From NCBI GenBank assembly GCA_023417265.1, contig JAEZFY010000042.1:1-13760 (forward strand): DNA of 13,760 nucleotides, read 5' to 3'. The notes beneath the pieces were generated by a model. The model was given only the letters and a program-made list of their open reading frames with translations. It had not been told where the DNA came from and did not search any database. Positions 12,381-13,760 of the stretch are shown here, in pieces (the first letter of the stretch is position 1; each line of letters starts with the position of its first letter). The stretch comes from Actinomycetes bacterium. Its GTDB lineage: Bacteria > Actinomycetota > Acidimicrobiia > Acidimicrobiales > Ilumatobacteraceae. The position numbers were made by a program, and so were the translations under genes.

Positions 12381-13559
12381 TCAGCCCGGCGCGATCTGTG
12401 CCGCCGACGGGACCGCCGTGGCGGGGTCGCCGTCGAGTGCGAGCTCGAGTTCGGACACGAGGTGCTCGATGACGTACGGGTAGCTCAGTGGGCTGGCGTG
12501 GGAGAACGCCCCGGCCAGCAACGAGTCGGCGAGAATCTCGCGGCCCTCGGCGAACGCGGTCAGCGTGTTGCGCAGCGGCAGGTCGCGGATGGCCTGGATC
12601 GCTGCCTCGCCGTCTCCCAACCACACGATCGCGTCGGCGTCGAGCGTGGCGACCTCCTCGCCGCTGACGGTGAACCAGAACTGGTCGCCGGCCACGGCGT
12701 CGTACACCGACGGGGTTGCCAGACCGAGCTCGGCGAGGAACCGCGCTCGCGGGTCCTGCGACGAGTAGCCGCCGGGCTGGCTCTCGTACAGGTAGGTGAC
12801 GCCAGCCGTCAGGCCCGCCCACTCCGGGTGCTCCTCGCGGACGGCGGCGAACAGAGCCTTCGTTTCGGCGATCACCTGGGCGGCCTCGGCCGAGCGGCCG
12901 ATCGCCCGGGCGTCGATCGTGAGGGCGACGTCCCACGGCACGCCGTAGTCGACGTACTCGCCCGGCTGGGCGATGGTCGGGGCGATCGCCGAGAGCGTGG
13001 CGTAGTCGGCGTCGGTCATGCCGGAGCTGATGCCGAGGACGACGTCGGGGCGCAGCGCCGCGATCTGCTCGAAGTTGAGCGCCTCGGCGGGGATCACCTC
13101 GGGTGTCAGGTCACCGAGTTCGTCTTGGGCCCACGGCCACGTGGCGTACGGCTGGTCGCCGTACCAGTCGCGCACGGCGACCGGCTCGGCGCCGATCGCG
13201 AGCAGGCCTTCGTGCTCGGCGAAGCCGACGACGACGATCCGCTCGGGCTTGGCGTCGATCGTGGTCGTGCCGTACTTGTGCTCGATCGTCACCGGGAACG
13301 TGTCGGGCGCGATCGAGGTCGGCGCCGCCGTGGCCGGGGCGTCCGGTGTGCTGCCCGGGCTGGCGGGTGCGGTGGGTGCGGTGGGTGCGGCGGATGCCGG
13401 CGAGGCCGTGCCTGCGGGTGGCGTCGTTGGGAGTGGCGTCGTCGGGGCCGCCGTGGCCGGGGGTGTGGTCGGGCGCGTGGTGTCGCTGTCGCCGCAGGCG
13501 GCCAGCAGGGTCAGCGGAAGGAGCAGGGCGAGTGCCGAGCTCGGCCGGAAGAGGTTCAC
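12381..13559 (-). CDS. Iron-siderophore ABC transporter substrate-binding lipoprotein
   Basis: The 392-residue product has a lipoprotein signal (MNLFRPSSALALLLPLTLL, lipobox LAAC, Cys22), an unusually long Pro/Thr/Ala linker (about 23-85), then a periplasmic-binding-protein type III fold (about 90-380). The fold resembles FepB/FhuD, with PERIVVVGFAEHEGLLAIGA (105-124), VRDWYGDQP (129-137), EQIAALRPDVVLGISSGM and DADAIVWLGDG. It would capture ferric siderophore outside the membrane and pass it to an ABC permease, not visible here. The start is GTG at 13559 with AGGA (13565-13568) 5 nt upstream. The next gene, the SIP reductase, starts 2 bp after the stop. Regulation by an iron repressor is likely for the family, but I see no clear DtxR/IdeR box. 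Confidence 0.92.
   Translation of the reverse strand: MNLFRPSSALALLLPLTLLAACGDSDTTRPTTPPATAAPTTPLPTTPPAGTASPASAAPTAPTAPASPGSTPDAPATAAPTSIAPDTFPVTIEHKYGTTTIDAKPERIVVVGFAEHEGLLAIGAEPVAVRDWYGDQPYATWPWAQDELGDLTPEVIPAEALNFEQIAALRPDVVLGISSGMTDADYATLSAIAPTIAQPGEYVDYGVPWDVALTIDARAIGRSAEAAQVIAETKALFAAVREEHPEWAGLTAGVTYLYESQPGGYSSQDPRARFLAELGLATPSVYDAVAGDQFWFTVSGEEVATLDADAIVWLGDGEAAIQAIRDLPLRNTLTAFAEGREILADSLLAGAFSHASPLSYPYVIEHLVSELELALDGDPATAVPSAAQIAPG
13365..13391. repeat. 9-bp tandem repeat in the lipoprotein linker
   Basis: GGGTGCGGT is repeated about three times (the last copy ends in C) and in the minus-strand frame encodes APT-type units in the Pro/Thr/Ala linker. It keeps the frame, so the linker length could vary between strains. 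Confidence 0.8.
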
Positions 13560-13590
13560 GGAGGTCCTTTGCTTGGTGGGGGAGATGAGA

Positions 13591-13620
13591 CGGGATGGTG
13601 CGGGATGGTGCGGGATGGTT
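13591..13620. repeat. Three tandem copies of a 10-bp unit upstream of the siderophore-binding protein
   Basis: CGGGATGGTG is repeated at 13591-13600, 13601-13610 and, with the last base T, 13611-13620. It lies in the 72-bp gap between the lipoprotein GTG (13559) and the stop codon of the upstream partial gene. The 10-bp period is close to one helical turn, so a protein could bind all copies on one DNA face. No known operator was recognised. Confidence 0.9.
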
Positions 13621-13631
13621 CGGTGGCCGCG

Positions 13632-13760
13632 TCAGGGCGCCGGTGGCGAGGGTTGCCGCGGCGGTGGCGCGGCGTGCGGCGCGGGGTCCGTGTGGCCCAC
13701 TGCGTGGGCGGCCAGTTCGGCGGTGAGTTCGGCGGTCAGCAAGGCCGACAGGGCCCAGAC
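13632..13760 (-). CDS. C-terminus of an unidentified protein (runs off right edge)
   Basis: A minus-strand frame is open from the right edge to TGA at 13632-13634. The 42 visible residues begin VWALSALLTAELTAELAAHA, probably a helix, and end in a Pro/Ala/His-rich tail closing PRQPSPPAP. The composition fits a real C-terminus followed by a disordered tail, and the frame is in line with the siderophore genes downstream. Too little is present to identify it; an ABC permease or siderophore-related protein would fit the context, but that is a guess. Confidence 0.5.
   Translation of the reverse strand, partial: VWALSALLTAELTAELAAHAVGHTDPAPHAAPPPRQPSPPAP

Noticed and set aside
12379..12936. N-terminal extension of the siderophore-interacting protein frame
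   Set aside because: It lies within the lipoprotein gene in another frame and is Arg/Gly-rich; the ATG at 12378 starts just before DUF2470.
13365..13620. CRISPR array
   Set aside because: The 9- and 10-bp tandem repeats are contiguous, without spacers, and no cas genes are present.

Overview
The window is a very GC-rich stretch (about 70% G+C by eye) of an actinobacterial chromosome. The combination of an actinobacterial-type HemQ, a stand-alone groL under a CIRCE operator, a CysO-type sulfur carrier and a DUF2470-SIP fusion supports this. An acidimicrobial lineage is my guess and cannot be proved from sequence alone. The genes are mostly ordinary housekeeping and accessory metabolism. I found no phage, CRISPR array or RNA gene.

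Layout. 1-127: tail of an IS110-like transposase, running in from the left. 171-1737 (-): fdhD (sulfur carrier for formate dehydrogenase maturation) followed by hemQ (coproheme decarboxylase). 1762-3783 (+): an aquaporin-like MIP channel and an MFS exporter, divergent from fdhD across only 24 bp. 3895-5520 (-): groL, with a CIRCE operator at 5575-5601 and a terminator at 3810-3839. 5678-5959 (-): a CysO/MoaD-like sulfur carrier whose diglycine is followed by Cys-Ala. 6015-8270 (+): a class V PLP enzyme and a glycerate kinase. 8301-10320: two LytR_C-domain cell-envelope proteins (-) flanking a uridine/cytidine kinase (+). 10498-13559 (-): an iron-siderophore lipoprotein, a DUF2470-siderophore-interacting flavoprotein and a PNPOx-fold flavoprotein. 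13632-13760 (-): the C-terminus of an unidentified protein.

How the genes may work together. The right-hand block looks like iron acquisition: a lipoprotein binds ferric siderophore, and the SIP flavoprotein, two bases downstream, would reduce it. HemQ at the other end makes heme. FdhD and the CysO-like protein are unrelated sulfur-handling proteins; no formate dehydrogenase, CysM or Mec protease lies in the window.

The most interesting points are: (i) the encoded -GG-Cys-Ala tail on the CysO homologue, which mimics the CysO-cysteine adduct and parallels the processed tail of QbsE; (ii) a recurrent TANNNT box 6-8 nt before eight start codons, suggesting widespread leaderless transcription, including two back-to-back -10 boxes that share bases between fdhD and the aquaporin; (iii) a Tyr in place of His in the uridine kinase YDFxxH motif, a change linked to cytidine specificity; and (iv) an 82-bp antisense overlap of two coding tails.
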